Below are positions 52,668 through 61,902 of a DNA stretch of 64,000 nt, in pieces. The translations under genes and the position numbers were made by a program. The notes below the pieces were generated by a model. It did no database searches and was not told the origin of the DNA. It saw only the letters and a list, made by a program, of their open reading frames with translations. The stretch lies in contig CAMNTH010000013.1 of NCBI GenBank assembly GCA_946557785.1, forward strand, positions 1 through 64,000, in the 5' to 3' direction. The first letter of the stretch is position 1, and the number at the start of each line of letters is the position of its first letter. The DNA is from an uncultured Blautia sp. GTDB taxonomy: Bacteria; Bacillota; Clostridia; Lachnospirales; Lachnospiraceae.

Positions 52668-54827
52668 ATGGATATTATTCAAGGAATTACACAGGAACTG
52701 AATGTGGAAAGGTGGCAGGTGGAGGCCGCAGTCAAACTGGTGGACGAGGGGAATACCATTCCTTTTATTTCACGATACAGAAAAGAGGCCACAGGCTCTT
52801 TAAATGATGAGCAGCTTCGTAATCTATATGAACGCCTGACCTATCTGCGCAATCTGGAGGAGAAAAAAGCCCAGGTAATCAGCAGCATTGAAGAGCAGGG
52901 AAAAATGACCCCGGAGCTTAAAAAGCAGATTACAGAAGCTATGACTCTGGTGGTCGTGGAGGATCTTTACCGTCCCTATCGTCCGAAACGGCGTACCCGT
53001 GCCACTATTGCAAAGGAGAAGGGGCTGGAACCTTTGGCTAATATTATCATGCTTCAGATGACAAACAAGCCCCTGGAAAAAGAGGCGGAAGCTTTTTTAT
53101 CAGAGGAAAAGGAAATCACTGCGGTACAAGATGCCATTGCAGGGGCTAAGGATATTATTGCAGAGCATATTTCTGATGAAGCTGATTACCGTATTCATAT
53201 TCGAAGCCTTACTGCGCAGAAGGGAAGCGTAAGCTCTGCTGCAAAAAATCCGGAAGAACAGTCTGTTTATGAAATGTATTATGAATTTGAGGAACCTGTG
53301 AAGAAGCTGGCAGGACACAGGATCCTGGCGCTGAACCGAGGGGAAAAAGAGAAAATCCTTACTGTGAAGGTGAATGCACCGGAGGAGGAGATCCTGCGCT
53401 ATTTGGAACACAAGATTATCACAAGGGATAATCCAATTACCGCACCTGTTCTTCGGGAGACTGTGGAGGACAGCTATAAGCGCCTGATCGGCCCTGCCAT
53501 TGAGCGTGAAATACGCAGTGATCTTACTGAGAAGGCAGAAGACGGTGCAATCCACGTTTTTGGGAAAAACCTGGAGCAGCTTTTGATGCAGCCTCCAATT
53601 GTGGGACAGGTGGTTCTTGGCTGGGACCCGGCTTTCCGTACAGGATGTAAGCTGGCTGTTGTGGATGCTACCGGAAAGGTTATGGATACGACGGTCATTT
53701 ATCCCACTGCACCTACCACAGAAGCTAAAATTAAGGCTGCCAAAGAGACTTTGAAAAAGATGATCCGCAAATATGGAATCACCCTGATCTCCGTGGGAAA
53801 CGGAACGGCTTCCAGGGAATCGGAACAGATTATCGTAGAGCTTTTGAAGGAAATTCCGGAAAAAGTACAGTATGTGATCACTAACGAGGCGGGGGCTTCC
53901 GTTTATTCCGCAAGTAAACTGGCGACAGAGGAATTCCCTAATTTTGACGTAGGACAAAGAAGTGCGGCATCCATTGCAAGACGTCTTCAGGATCCCCTGG
54001 CAGAGCTTGTAAAAATTGAGCCAAAGGCAATTGGGGTTGGGCAGTACCAGCATGATATGAATCAGAAGAAGCTGGGAGAAGCCTTAAGCGGAGTTGTAGA
54101 AGATTGTGTAAATAAGGTAGGCGTTGACCTGAATACAGCATCTGCGTCACTTTTGGAGTATATTTCCGGTATTTCAAAGGTAATCGCCAGAAATATTGTG
54201 GCATACCGTGAAGAAAACGGCAGATTTTTAAGCAGAAAAGAGCTTCTGAAAGTGGCAAAACTGGGGCCGAAGGCTTATGAGCAGTGCGCCGGATTTACCC
54301 GGATCATTGGCGGTAAGAATCCATTGGATGCAACTAGTGTTCATCCGGAGAGCTATGAAGCAGCAACAAAGCTTCTGGACAAGCTTGGCTTTCAGCCTGA
54401 GGACATTATCGGAGGCAAGCTGTCCGGTATTTCCAGACAGGTGAAGGATTACAAAAAGATGGCGGAAGAACTGGAGATCGGTGAGATTACACTGCGGGAT
54501 ATTGTGAAGGAGCTGGAGAAGCCTGCCAGGGATCCCCGTGATGAAATGCCCCGTCCAATTCTGCGTACTGATGTATTAGATATGAAGGATTTAAAAGAGG
54601 GCATGATATTGAAGGGAACTGTACGCAATGTCATCGATTTCGGAGCCTTTGTGGATATTGGGGTGCATCAGGACGGGCTTGTGCATATTTCACAGATGAG
54701 CGACAAATTTATTAAGCATCCCCTTGAGGCGGTAAGTGTAGGAGATGTGGTGGATGTGCGGGTTTTGAGCGTGGATATAAAGAAAAAGCGTATTGCTCTT
54801 TCTATGAAAGGAACCGGGAAGCTTTAA
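52668..54827 (+). CDS. tex: Tex family RNA-binding transcription accessory protein
   Basis: The 719-residue protein has the Tex order of domains: N-terminal helices (WQVEAAVKLVDEGNTIPFISRYRKEATG), a YqgF-like RNase H fold (LGWDPAFRTGCKLAVVD), helix-hairpin-helix motifs (SASLLEYISGISKVIARNIV) and a C-terminal S1 domain (GTVRNVIDFGAFVDIGVHQD). Tex binds nucleic acids and affects transcription. GAGGAGATAG precedes the ATG. Confidence 0.95.
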   Translation: MDIIQGITQELNVERWQVEAAVKLVDEGNTIPFISRYRKEATGSLNDEQLRNLYERLTYLRNLEEKKAQVISSIEEQGKMTPELKKQITEAMTLVVVEDLYRPYRPKRRTRATIAKEKGLEPLANIIMLQMTNKPLEKEAEAFLSEEKEITAVQDAIAGAKDIIAEHISDEADYRIHIRSLTAQKGSVSSAAKNPEEQSVYEMYYEFEEPVKKLAGHRILALNRGEKEKILTVKVNAPEEEILRYLEHKIITRDNPITAPVLRETVEDSYKRLIGPAIEREIRSDLTEKAEDGAIHVFGKNLEQLLMQPPIVGQVVLGWDPAFRTGCKLAVVDATGKVMDTTVIYPTAPTTEAKIKAAKETLKKMIRKYGITLISVGNGTASRESEQIIVELLKEIPEKVQYVITNEAGASVYSASKLATEEFPNFDVGQRSAASIARRLQDPLAELVKIEPKAIGVGQYQHDMNQKKLGEALSGVVEDCVNKVGVDLNTASASLLEYISGISKVIARNIVAYREENGRFLSRKELLKVAKLGPKAYEQCAGFTRIIGGKNPLDATSVHPESYEAATKLLDKLGFQPEDIIGGKLSGISRQVKDYKKMAEELEIGEITLRDIVKELEKPARDPRDEMPRPILRTDVLDMKDLKEGMILKGTVRNVIDFGAFVDIGVHQDGLVHISQMSDKFIKHPLEAVSVGDVVDVRVLSVDIKKKRIALSMKGTGKL

Positions 54828-54922
54828 AAGCGTTGTAGGCGGAAGAAGATATGGGAAAGGCGATGATACAGAATTATTTAGCAAAAAGGTATAATACAGG
54901 TAACGTTGGAAAGGAGGTTTTT

Positions 54923-55939
54923 ATGAAGAGAAGAGGCTATTTAAAAAGGGCGCTGGCAATGGGGCTTACAGCGGGAATGCTGTTTGCAGGAACCTTGGAA
55001 ATGAGTATGGGATATGTGACTGTGCAGGCTGCGATTACGGACGGTAAGGTTTTGGTGGATGGACTTGACAGATCCCCGGGTTATTATATTCTGCCGGATT
55101 CATCTGATGTGGAACTTAGTGGAGATACGGTAGCCAGCTTGTCTGACAGCCAGAGGCAGATGGCAATCAATGAAATATACGCACGGCACGGAAGAAAATT
55201 TGTAATACCTGAGGTACAGGACTATTTCAATGAAAAGGCGTGGTATTTGGGAAGCGTGTCTGCAGATTCCTTTGATGTAAATGTTTTCAGCAGCATTGAA
55301 GAAACAAACATTGAGAAGCTTGCCAGGGAACTGCACTATCTCCTTCCTGGAAGCAACCTGCGTTATGTGACGGATGGGGAGGTGGCTGCTTTAACAAAAG
55401 AGGAGCAGCAGCTTGCCGTCAATGAGATCTATGCCCGAAGAGGAAGAAAGTTTGACATGAAAGAATACCAGGACTATTTTGACAGTCAGTCATGGTATTA
55501 TGGAACTATAGCTCCTGCTGATTTTGATGAGGGCGTTTTTAATGATTATGAAGATTCCAATATCAATAAGCTGGTGAGCGCTATGGACAATGGGAATTAT
55601 GCCAAAGGTACAGGGGATACAGGCCCTGGAATCTATACGGATTTTTCAGGAGAGTATCACCTTTATACACAGAGCAAGGAAGTCATTGTGCAGCTTGATG
55701 TCTATGGGGATCTGTCCCCGGCAGATGCTTCTGCAGGAACGGAATGCGGGACAGTGGAGATATCCTGTCATTATATGGACGGCGGCAGGTCCTATATGAA
55801 CGGATATTTTACAAAGGACAGCGGAAATAACTATGTGCTTGCAGGAAGGGGAATGAATGGCATTACCATTGCTGTGGGGCAGGATAACATTACCTTAGGC
55901 CGTTCCAAGAGCATTAACGGTACTTACCAAAAGGAATAA
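54923..55939 (+). CDS. Secreted YARHG-domain protein
   Basis: The 338-residue protein has a signal peptide (ending about VQA-AI, residue 36) and two YARHG domains, each holding the signature NEIYARHGRKF or NEIYARRGRKF followed by YFxxxxWY (near 85-150 and 170-235). The C-terminal 95 residues are a separate beta-rich region. YARHG proteins are extracellular with unknown roles. AAAGGAGG precedes ATG 54923; a TATAAT box lies upstream near 54890. Confidence 0.85.
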   Translation: MKRRGYLKRALAMGLTAGMLFAGTLEMSMGYVTVQAAITDGKVLVDGLDRSPGYYILPDSSDVELSGDTVASLSDSQRQMAINEIYARHGRKFVIPEVQDYFNEKAWYLGSVSADSFDVNVFSSIEETNIEKLARELHYLLPGSNLRYVTDGEVAALTKEEQQLAVNEIYARRGRKFDMKEYQDYFDSQSWYYGTIAPADFDEGVFNDYEDSNINKLVSAMDNGNYAKGTGDTGPGIYTDFSGEYHLYTQSKEVIVQLDVYGDLSPADASAGTECGTVEISCHYMDGGRSYMNGYFTKDSGNNYVLAGRGMNGITIAVGQDNITLGRSKSINGTYQKE

Positions 55940-55967
55940 AAGCAATTAATGGCTTATTTATATGATA

Positions 55968-56007
55968 AATGCCTGTCCATGACTGGGATGTCATGAACAG
56001 GCATTTT
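55968..56007. terminator. Terminator between convergent genes
   Basis: AAATGCCTGT (55968-55977) pairs with ACAGGCATTT (55997-56006), with further pairing CATGA/TCATG inside. T's end the right side and A's precede the left, so it may act for both strands. Confidence 0.85.
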
Positions 56008-56057
56008 TGCAAACATAAAATGTAAGATCCATGCTGTGATATAGAAAGCAACAGTGA

Positions 56058-56951
56058 TTAATAATCTGTCTTGTGATAAAATCTTCCATTAATATAATCT
56101 GTTTTGATAATATTTACAAACGCTGAATGATCTGCTTCTTTTACCTTTTTTACCAAAAGTTTTGCCTCTTCCCTGGAAACTACAGAGTAAAGCATACTCA
56201 TGTTTTCGTCTGTATAACAGCCTCTTCCCTCAAACTGTGTAGCGCTGTGATGGGTAAGCTTTGAAATTTCATGGTAAACCTTATCCGGCTCGCTTGTAAT
56301 GATAAACAGCGTATGTTTCTTATATCTTTGATGAAGCATCTGCACTACCTGTGTAGAAGTAAACTGGAAGATAATAGAATAAAGAGCCCGTTCCCATCCA
56401 AAAAGCAATCCTGCAATCAGAAGAATCCCCGCATTTACGCAAAGAATATAATTCCAGATATCATGTCCGTTTTTTTCTGAAAAATAAATGGCAATAAAAT
56501 CCGTTCCTCCGCTGCTGGTATTGCCGATCAGACAAAGACTGATAGCCAGTCCGTTGATTAGTCCGCCAAAAATACTGATGAGGAGCGTATCATAGGTGAT
56601 AGGCTGCGCTGGAATCACATCTGTCAGAATACTGGACAAAAAGATGACACAGCAGGAACTGATGGTGAATTTTATCCCGATAAATTTCAGTCCGATAAAA
56701 ACAGGAAGCAGGTTTAAGGACACATTGATCAGTGTATAAGGAACCTCAAGCCCCCAGTATTTTGTAAAAATATTCTGCAAAAGAAGCGTAAGTCCGCTGA
56801 AACCGCCTGGAAACAGTCCTCCTGCCCGTACAAAGGTCTTGATGTTTACTGCAAAGATTACAGCAGCCAAAATAGCACAGCCAAAGCGCTTGGCTTCATG
56901 TTTCGCATTTAGGTCTTTCAATTTTTCTCCCTCCGTAAAATCAGTATTCAC
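56058..56951 (-). CDS. YitT-family membrane protein
   Basis: The 297-residue protein has an N-terminal membrane part with five or six segments (RAGGLFPGGFSGLTLLLQ; GNTSSGGTDFIAIYFS), the marks of YitT/DUF161, and a C-terminal cytoplasmic DUF2179 domain (LFIITSEPDKVYHEI). The function is unknown. It begins 5 bases after the stop of the M20 dipeptidase, on the same strand, forming a two-gene operon. Confidence 0.88.
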   Translation of the reverse strand: MNTDFTEGEKLKDLNAKHEAKRFGCAILAAVIFAVNIKTFVRAGGLFPGGFSGLTLLLQNIFTKYWGLEVPYTLINVSLNLLPVFIGLKFIGIKFTISSCCVIFLSSILTDVIPAQPITYDTLLISIFGGLINGLAISLCLIGNTSSGGTDFIAIYFSEKNGHDIWNYILCVNAGILLIAGLLFGWERALYSIIFQFTSTQVVQMLHQRYKKHTLFIITSEPDKVYHEISKLTHHSATQFEGRGCYTDENMSMLYSVVSREEAKLLVKKVKEADHSAFVNIIKTDYINGRFYHKTDY

Positions 56952-56956
56952 ACTTA

Positions 56957-58336
56957 TCAGTTACCGGTAAACATTAGATACATGGCTTCCAGACAGATTT
57001 GGGCATGTAAGAAAAAGTTTTCCAGGTTCAGATGTTCATTGCAGTTATGTGCATTGGTGGACGGCTCGGATGGAAAGACCGGGCCAAATGCCACGGTTTT
57101 ATTATTGGTACCTCTTGCATAAGTTCCTCCTCCGGTGGAGAAGACGCTGCATGGCTCCTTCATAACAGACTGGTATGCTTCCTGAAGAAGCCGGATCAGG
57201 GGATAATCCTTAGGTATGTATAAAGGAGCATCATGGTTTGCAATTACGGTTTTCAGCTGATATTCCTCTGCTCTTTTTGTAATTGCATCAACAATAGGAG
57301 CCTTTTTCTTAGTAACTGGATAGCGGATATCAATGGATGCACAAGATGTCTCTTCCAGGATATTTACAAGTCCAAGATTTAGGGTAAGGGGGCCGGACGG
57401 CTCGTCTTCCATAGCAATTCCCAGAAGTGTGCCGTCATATTCCATGGAAATACAGTCTGCCAAAAAGGCAATGAGATTTCCGGTTTCTTCTTTGTGAAAT
57501 ATTCCGGAGAGAAGACTGGCCAGCAGGGATGCTGCATTAAGGCCAAGCTCCGGTTCTGCTCCATGTGCAGCACATCCCCGGGCTGTAATCACAGTGATGC
57601 CGTCGTCTGTACGGGAAATGGCAAAATGCTTGGAATCGGCAGCATTTATAAGCTGTTGGTGCTGCATGGGCGTACAGGCAAGCTTCACTTCTGCCTTGTC
57701 AGGGACTGCGTTAACCGCAACTCCTGCATGGAAAGAACGGATACAGCCCATGGCTCCTTTAAAATCCTGAAAATCAATACGCAGGATGCCCTTTTCACTG
57801 TGGCAGATTCCGTAAGCGCAATCCGGGGTAAAGCCCATGGCAGGATAGGGGTGCTGGCTGTAATAATGTGCCAGATCGTCGCTTCCGATCTCCTCACCCG
57901 CACCGAAAATCGTACGGAGCACGTAGTTTCCTTTGATCTGGGCGTCCTTCAGAGCCTTCAGGCAATAGAGGGCGATAATGGCGGGGCCTTTGTCGTCTGC
58001 CACTCCTCTTCCAAAGAGAAAACCGTCCTTTTCTGTCAGGGAGAATGGATCGCTGTTCCAGCCATCTCCTGCAGGAACCACATCCACGTGAGTGAGCACA
58101 TCAATATATTTGCTTCCGGTTCCATAATGGGCGTCGCCTGCGTAATTTTCTGTATTATCCGTTTCCAGGCCAAGCTCCCTGGCAATATTGAGGATACATG
58201 CCAAAGCTTCTGCAGAAGCCTTTCCAAAGGGCTTTCCGGGCAGGGGAGCGGAGCAGACGGAGGGGATGGCTATAAGCCTGCCCAGATCTCTTAGAATATC
58301 CTCACGATACTTTAAAATTTCATGTCCAAATTTCAT
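56957..58336 (-). CDS. M20-family dipeptidase (PepV/Sapep-like)
   Basis: The 459-residue protein has the M20 metal-binding segments: [13 protein letters not shown] (HxD), [13 protein letters not shown] (bridging Asp), [11 protein letters not shown] (catalytic and metal Glu) and a late [15 protein letters not shown]. It has no signal peptide and should cleave dipeptides in the cytoplasm. I start at MKFGHEIL (58336), 9 bases after GTGAGG; the frame is open for 10 more codons upstream without a ribosome site. Confidence 0.9.
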   Translation of the reverse strand: MKFGHEILKYREDILRDLGRLIAIPSVCSAPLPGKPFGKASAEALACILNIARELGLETDNTENYAGDAHYGTGSKYIDVLTHVDVVPAGDGWNSDPFSLTEKDGFLFGRGVADDKGPAIIALYCLKALKDAQIKGNYVLRTIFGAGEEIGSDDLAHYYSQHPYPAMGFTPDCAYGICHSEKGILRIDFQDFKGAMGCIRSFHAGVAVNAVPDKAEVKLACTPMQHQQLINAADSKHFAISRTDDGITVITARGCAAHGAEPELGLNAASLLASLLSGIFHKEETGNLIAFLADCISMEYDGTLLGIAMEDEPSGPLTLNLGLVNILEETSCASIDIRYPVTKKKAPIVDAITKRAEEYQLKTVIANHDAPLYIPKDYPLIRLLQEAYQSVMKEPCSVFSTGGGTYARGTNNKTVAFGPVFPSEPSTNAHNCNEHLNLENFFLHAQICLEAMYLMFTGN

Positions 58337-58542
58337 AGAGTAAAACCTCACTTTTCTCATAAGCATGTTTCTTTTCTTATCATATGAGAAAGTAAAAGGG
58401 CAGTCAAGCCCCGGCTTTCATTTTTCATTTGAAAATGAGTGGAGTTAGCCTTGAAAACAGAAGAGAAACCTCGTATAATTGACATTAGCAGTGAAGAAAC
58501 GCTGATTTTGGCGGCAAATAGACAGAATGCGAGGGGTATCCC

Positions 58543-59346
58543 ATGAAAAAGACCATGACCATATGCTTTACCAATAATAAGGGCGGAAGCGGAAAATCAA
58601 CCACATGTTCTAATCTTGGAGCTGCCATGGCTCGGGCAGGGAAAAAGGTTCTTATGATTGACGGCGATATGCAGCTGAACCTTTCTCTTTCCTTTTTTTC
58701 AGAGGACTGGGTGCTTGAGATGGCGGCAGGGGAGAAGAATCTGTATCATGCTATAGGGAAGCAGCAGGATCTGACGGATTTTATTGTCCATACGCCCTAC
58801 GAAGGCCTGGATCTGATTCCTTCCTCTACCCTTATGAGTTCTATTGAGTATGAACTTTTTACAAAATGGCAGAGGGAATTTATACTGAAGAAGTGTCTTT
58901 TGAAGGTGAAGGATTCTGGCGTTTATGATTATATTCTCATTGATGCGCCTCCTACATTAGGCGGCTGGGTGATGAATATTTTGTGCGCTTCAGACAGGGT
59001 GATCATTCCGGTGGAGGCGAGTCCCTGGGGAATGTTCGGCCTGGCAAATATGTTTGAATTTTTAAACCAGGTGAAGCAGATTGCAGAGGGGCTTGAGGTG
59101 CTCGGAATCGTGGTCACAAAAGTAGATACCCGCAAGAATTATTTTAAACAAACGATGGAAACCTTGCGCGAGATGGAGGATATTTATGTATTTGAATCCT
59201 GCATCCGGGTGGACAGTGCCATTGAATGGGCACAGGATAACAGCATCCCTGTGGTGGAATACAAGAAAAGCAGCCGCAGCGCGAAGGAATACACAGCACT
59301 GGCAGAGGAGGTAATGGAACATGGCAGTAGGGAAAGCAAGCATTAA
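58543..59346 (+). CDS. ParA/MinD-type ATPase
   Basis: The 267-residue protein has the deviant Walker A KGGSGKST (residues 13-20), the ParA switch region (DGDMQLNLSL) and a Walker B (DYILIDAPPTLGG). No DNA-binding N-terminus is present, as in the chromosomal Soj class and McdA. No parB or parS is nearby. Its end overlaps by 26 bases a small Lys/Ala-rich protein gene. ParA-type ATPases position plasmids, chromosomes or protein cargo by binding DNA non-specifically; the cargo here is unknown. Confidence 0.9.
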   Translation: MKKTMTICFTNNKGGSGKSTTCSNLGAAMARAGKKVLMIDGDMQLNLSLSFFSEDWVLEMAAGEKNLYHAIGKQQDLTDFIVHTPYEGLDLIPSSTLMSSIEYELFTKWQREFILKKCLLKVKDSGVYDYILIDAPPTLGGWVMNILCASDRVIIPVEASPWGMFGLANMFEFLNQVKQIAEGLEVLGIVVTKVDTRKNYFKQTMETLREMEDIYVFESCIRVDSAIEWAQDNSIPVVEYKKSSRSAKEYTALAEEVMEHGSRESKH

Positions 59347-59572
59347 ACGTGCCGTAGATGCAGGAAAGGCAGCAGCAAAGACAGAACCTGTCAAGGACGC
59401 TGCATTAGAAACAAAGGTGCAGGAGACTGCAGCGAAAAAACCAGCAGCGGCGAAAAGGACAGGAAACAGGAAAGCAAAAGCAGCAGCAAAGAAACCGACA
59501 GAAGTAAAAGAACAGGTACCAGTAAACCGTCCTATTCGTATTACAGAAGAAATGCCGGTTTATTTGCTGTAG
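59321..59572 (+). CDS. Small Lys/Ala-rich basic protein coupled to ParA
   Basis: The 83-residue protein is dominated by Lys and Ala in residues 1-67, in histone-H1-like stretches (KKPAAAKRTGNRKAKAAAKK), and ends in a distinct tail PVNRPIRITEEMPVYLL. It starts inside the last codons of the ParA gene with its own GAGGAGG, so the two are translationally coupled. The basic part could bind DNA and the tail could bind the ATPase; both are inference. No database family is recognised by eye. Confidence 0.75.
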   Translation: MAVGKASIKRAVDAGKAAAKTEPVKDAALETKVQETAAKKPAAAKRTGNRKAKAAAKKPTEVKEQVPVNRPIRITEEMPVYLL

Positions 59573-59576
59573 AAAT

Positions 59577-59852
59577 TTATTCGTCCCATCCTTCGTAAAA
59601 GCGAATGTTAACAGAGATATTCCGTACGATATCTCCTTCCTGAAGGTTAAGGTCGTTCATATCCGAAACACCGGGCAGGTCACCATCTTCAGAAAGTTCC
59701 AGTGAGATCCAGTCATTGGCTGCTTCATTGGCTCTGTCAATGGCTTCATCAAGAGTATCTCCCTGGGCATAACAGCATTCCAGATCAGGGAAAAACGCCT
59801 GGTATGTTCCGGTTTGTGTTTTTCGGAATACAGCGGGATAAATGAATTTCAT
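59577..59852 (-). CDS. Solo HicB-family protein
   Basis: The 91-residue protein has the partial RNase H fold of HicB antitoxins (IYPAVFRKTQTGTYQAFFPDLECCYAQGDTLDEAID, here cited as its start and end). No HicA toxin gene lies on either side. I start at MKFIYPAVF (59852), after AGAGGAAAA. It ends 5 bases from the end of the convergent basic-protein gene. Solo HicB-like proteins are common in clostridia and their role is unknown. Confidence 0.8.
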   Translation of the reverse strand: MKFIYPAVFRKTQTGTYQAFFPDLECCYAQGDTLDEAIDRANEAANDWISLELSEDGDLPGVSDMNDLNLQEGDIVRNISVNIRFYEGWDE

Positions 59853-60077
59853 AATTTTTCCTCTTTTCACTTAAGATTTTTATGAAAAGCGTTGCCTTGC
59901 AGGGCCTGGCATAAAACCTTCTGCATGGCGGCGCTTATTTTCTTTTATTATAATTACTTTGCTCAAAGAAAACAATAATATGTTACAAGACTTATGAAGA
60001 TAACAGGTGCATTTTGGAGAAGTTTTTGGTATAATATCCTGGATAAAAGAGGTAGAGTATAATGCAGGTGAAGATAT

Positions 60078-60614
60078 ATGAAAGAGAACGTTTTTCTTGA
60101 CAGCCCTAAAGAATATAGCCTTGAAGACTATATGAATCATACAGTGAACGGACGGGGTAATCTGGGACAGGAAGTTCCCATTGAGGTTTACAGGCTTTTG
60201 GAATACTCATTAAGGGAAGAGCTGGAGGAGCGCTTTGGGAAAGAATGCCAGGTGGAGATTATGCGCTGTGCGGGACGCAGGGCAGGTATATTTTTTGCCA
60301 GAAACCTTTTGGATGTTACGCTGCCGCTTCAGGAATTTGTGGCCCAGCTTCAGGCAAAAACCGCAGAACTGAAAATTGGCGTGATAAGAATTGAGAAGCT
60401 TGATGAGGACACAGGAAAGATCGTCCTTACTGTTTCTGAGGATGCGGATTGTTCAGGACTTCCGCTGCTGGGTGAGACTGTATGCAATTATGACGAAGGC
60501 TTTATAGCGGGCATTATGTCTGCCTATACAGAGAAGGAATATAGGGCTGTGGAAATAGATTGCTGGGCAACAGGTGACAGGGTGTGCAGGTTTCTTGTAG
60601 AGGTTAAGGAGTAG
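60078..60614 (+). CDS. V4R-domain small-molecule sensor protein
   Basis: The 178-residue protein appears to be a single V4R (4-vinyl reductase) domain: AGRRAGIFFARNLL in the N-terminal half and the C-terminal GFIAGIMSAYTEKEYRAVE and CWATGDRVCRFLVE, with cysteines C-x8-C in the usual place. V4R domains bind small hydrophobic ligands or metals. It is 7 bases upstream of a diguanylate cyclase gene and probably acts as its sensing partner. Confidence 0.75.
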   Translation: MKENVFLDSPKEYSLEDYMNHTVNGRGNLGQEVPIEVYRLLEYSLREELEERFGKECQVEIMRCAGRRAGIFFARNLLDVTLPLQEFVAQLQAKTAELKIGVIRIEKLDEDTGKIVLTVSEDADCSGLPLLGETVCNYDEGFIAGIMSAYTEKEYRAVEIDCWATGDRVCRFLVEVKE

Positions 60615-60621
60615 CGTCAGA

Positions 60622-61902
60622 ATGATGAATGATAAAAACTGTGAACTTCTTTTTGAGTATTTGAAAAGTATTCTGTTTGATTCTGCAATTAAAGCGATAG
60701 ATGTGGAAAAATTGGATGAGCCGTATCAAAAACTTGGACAGGGGCTGCAGTTTTTGCATGATTGTGTGGAGGAGATGCTATCTTATTCAGAGGAGCTTTC
60801 CAAAGGAAATTTATCCGTAGAATTCCCTTCCAGGAATAACTTTTTGTGTGTTAATTTGAAGAATATGCATGCGAATCTCAATCATCTTACCTGGCAGGCC
60901 AAGCAAGTGGCATCAGGAGACTATTCCCAACAGGTGTCGTACCTAGGGGAATTTTCAGAAGCATTTAACAGAATGACCGTTCAGCTCAAAGAAAGAGAAG
61001 AAAAGCTTCGTCAGGAATCATTAAGCCTTAAGAAGCGTTCAGACAGCATTGAGGCGTACAACAATCTTCTTATGACAGTGTCCAGGAAGCGGAGAGAATG
61101 GGTTTTTGTGGTAGATGCAGATACCAGAAACGTGGTGTACTGTAATAAGAAAAAATGTGCGGAAGTGCAGTTCCGTGAAGTATTTTGCGATAGCTGTGAG
61201 ACGAAGGAGCTGGGACGGGAGGTGATACTCCAGTGGGAAGGCAAGGTTCTGGAAATATGGGAGCTGAAGACCAAAAATGGAAAGTATATGCGGATCAATT
61301 CTTACCCTGTGGAATGGCAGGGACGGAATTCCTATGTTCATGTGGTAAATGATATTACACAAGAGCGGCAGGAGGAAGAACGGCTGTCTAATAAAATATA
61401 TTTTGACCCGGGAACATCTGTGCGGAACCGATTGTTTTTTGAAGAATATATGGAACAGATTCTGGCGGAAAAGAAGAAGGCTACCCTGTGTTATATGGAT
61501 GTGGATAATTTGAAATACGTCAATGACCATTACGGACATCTGGAAGGGGACAATTTCCTGAAAGCATTTGCGGAAGTGATCAAGAAACATTTCCGCCATA
61601 ATGATGTGATTGCCAGAATCGGAGGAGACGAGTTCTGCCTGGTTCTTTTGGGGCACATGAAGGAACTGGCTGTGAAAAAGCTTAAAATAGCCAGGACAGA
61701 ATTAGGGAAAACGAATGATAAGGAATATCCAAGAAGCTTCAGCTATGGAGTGTGTGAAATCAATGGTAAGTCAAATAGTATGACTCTGGAAGAAATTATC
61801 CATGAGGCAGATGCCAGAATGTATAAATATAAGCGAAAACATAAAGAGAAGGAAGAGGAAAATGAGAATTTTGATGATTCGTCACGGGGATCCGGACTAT
61901 GA
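60622..61902 (+). CDS. Cytoplasmic diguanylate cyclase with PAS-like and GGDEF domains
   Basis: The 426-residue protein has a helical N-terminus with a HAMP-like segment (about 60-130), a PAS-like domain (140-250) and a C-terminal GGDEF domain with an intact active site (RIGGDEF, G334). The inhibitory I-site RxxD (R325-D328) lies exactly 5 residues before it, so c-di-GMP feedback is expected. No membrane segment is visible. The PAS part contains a Cys cluster (C-x4-C ... C-x2-C), possibly metal- or redox-sensing. It follows the V4R gene at once and overlaps the next gene by 41 bases. Confidence 0.88.
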   Translation: MMNDKNCELLFEYLKSILFDSAIKAIDVEKLDEPYQKLGQGLQFLHDCVEEMLSYSEELSKGNLSVEFPSRNNFLCVNLKNMHANLNHLTWQAKQVASGDYSQQVSYLGEFSEAFNRMTVQLKEREEKLRQESLSLKKRSDSIEAYNNLLMTVSRKRREWVFVVDADTRNVVYCNKKKCAEVQFREVFCDSCETKELGREVILQWEGKVLEIWELKTKNGKYMRINSYPVEWQGRNSYVHVVNDITQERQEEERLSNKIYFDPGTSVRNRLFFEEYMEQILAEKKKATLCYMDVDNLKYVNDHYGHLEGDNFLKAFAEVIKKHFRHNDVIARIGGDEFCLVLLGHMKELAVKKLKIARTELGKTNDKEYPRSFSYGVCEINGKSNSMTLEEIIHEADARMYKYKRKHKEKEEENENFDDSSRGSGL

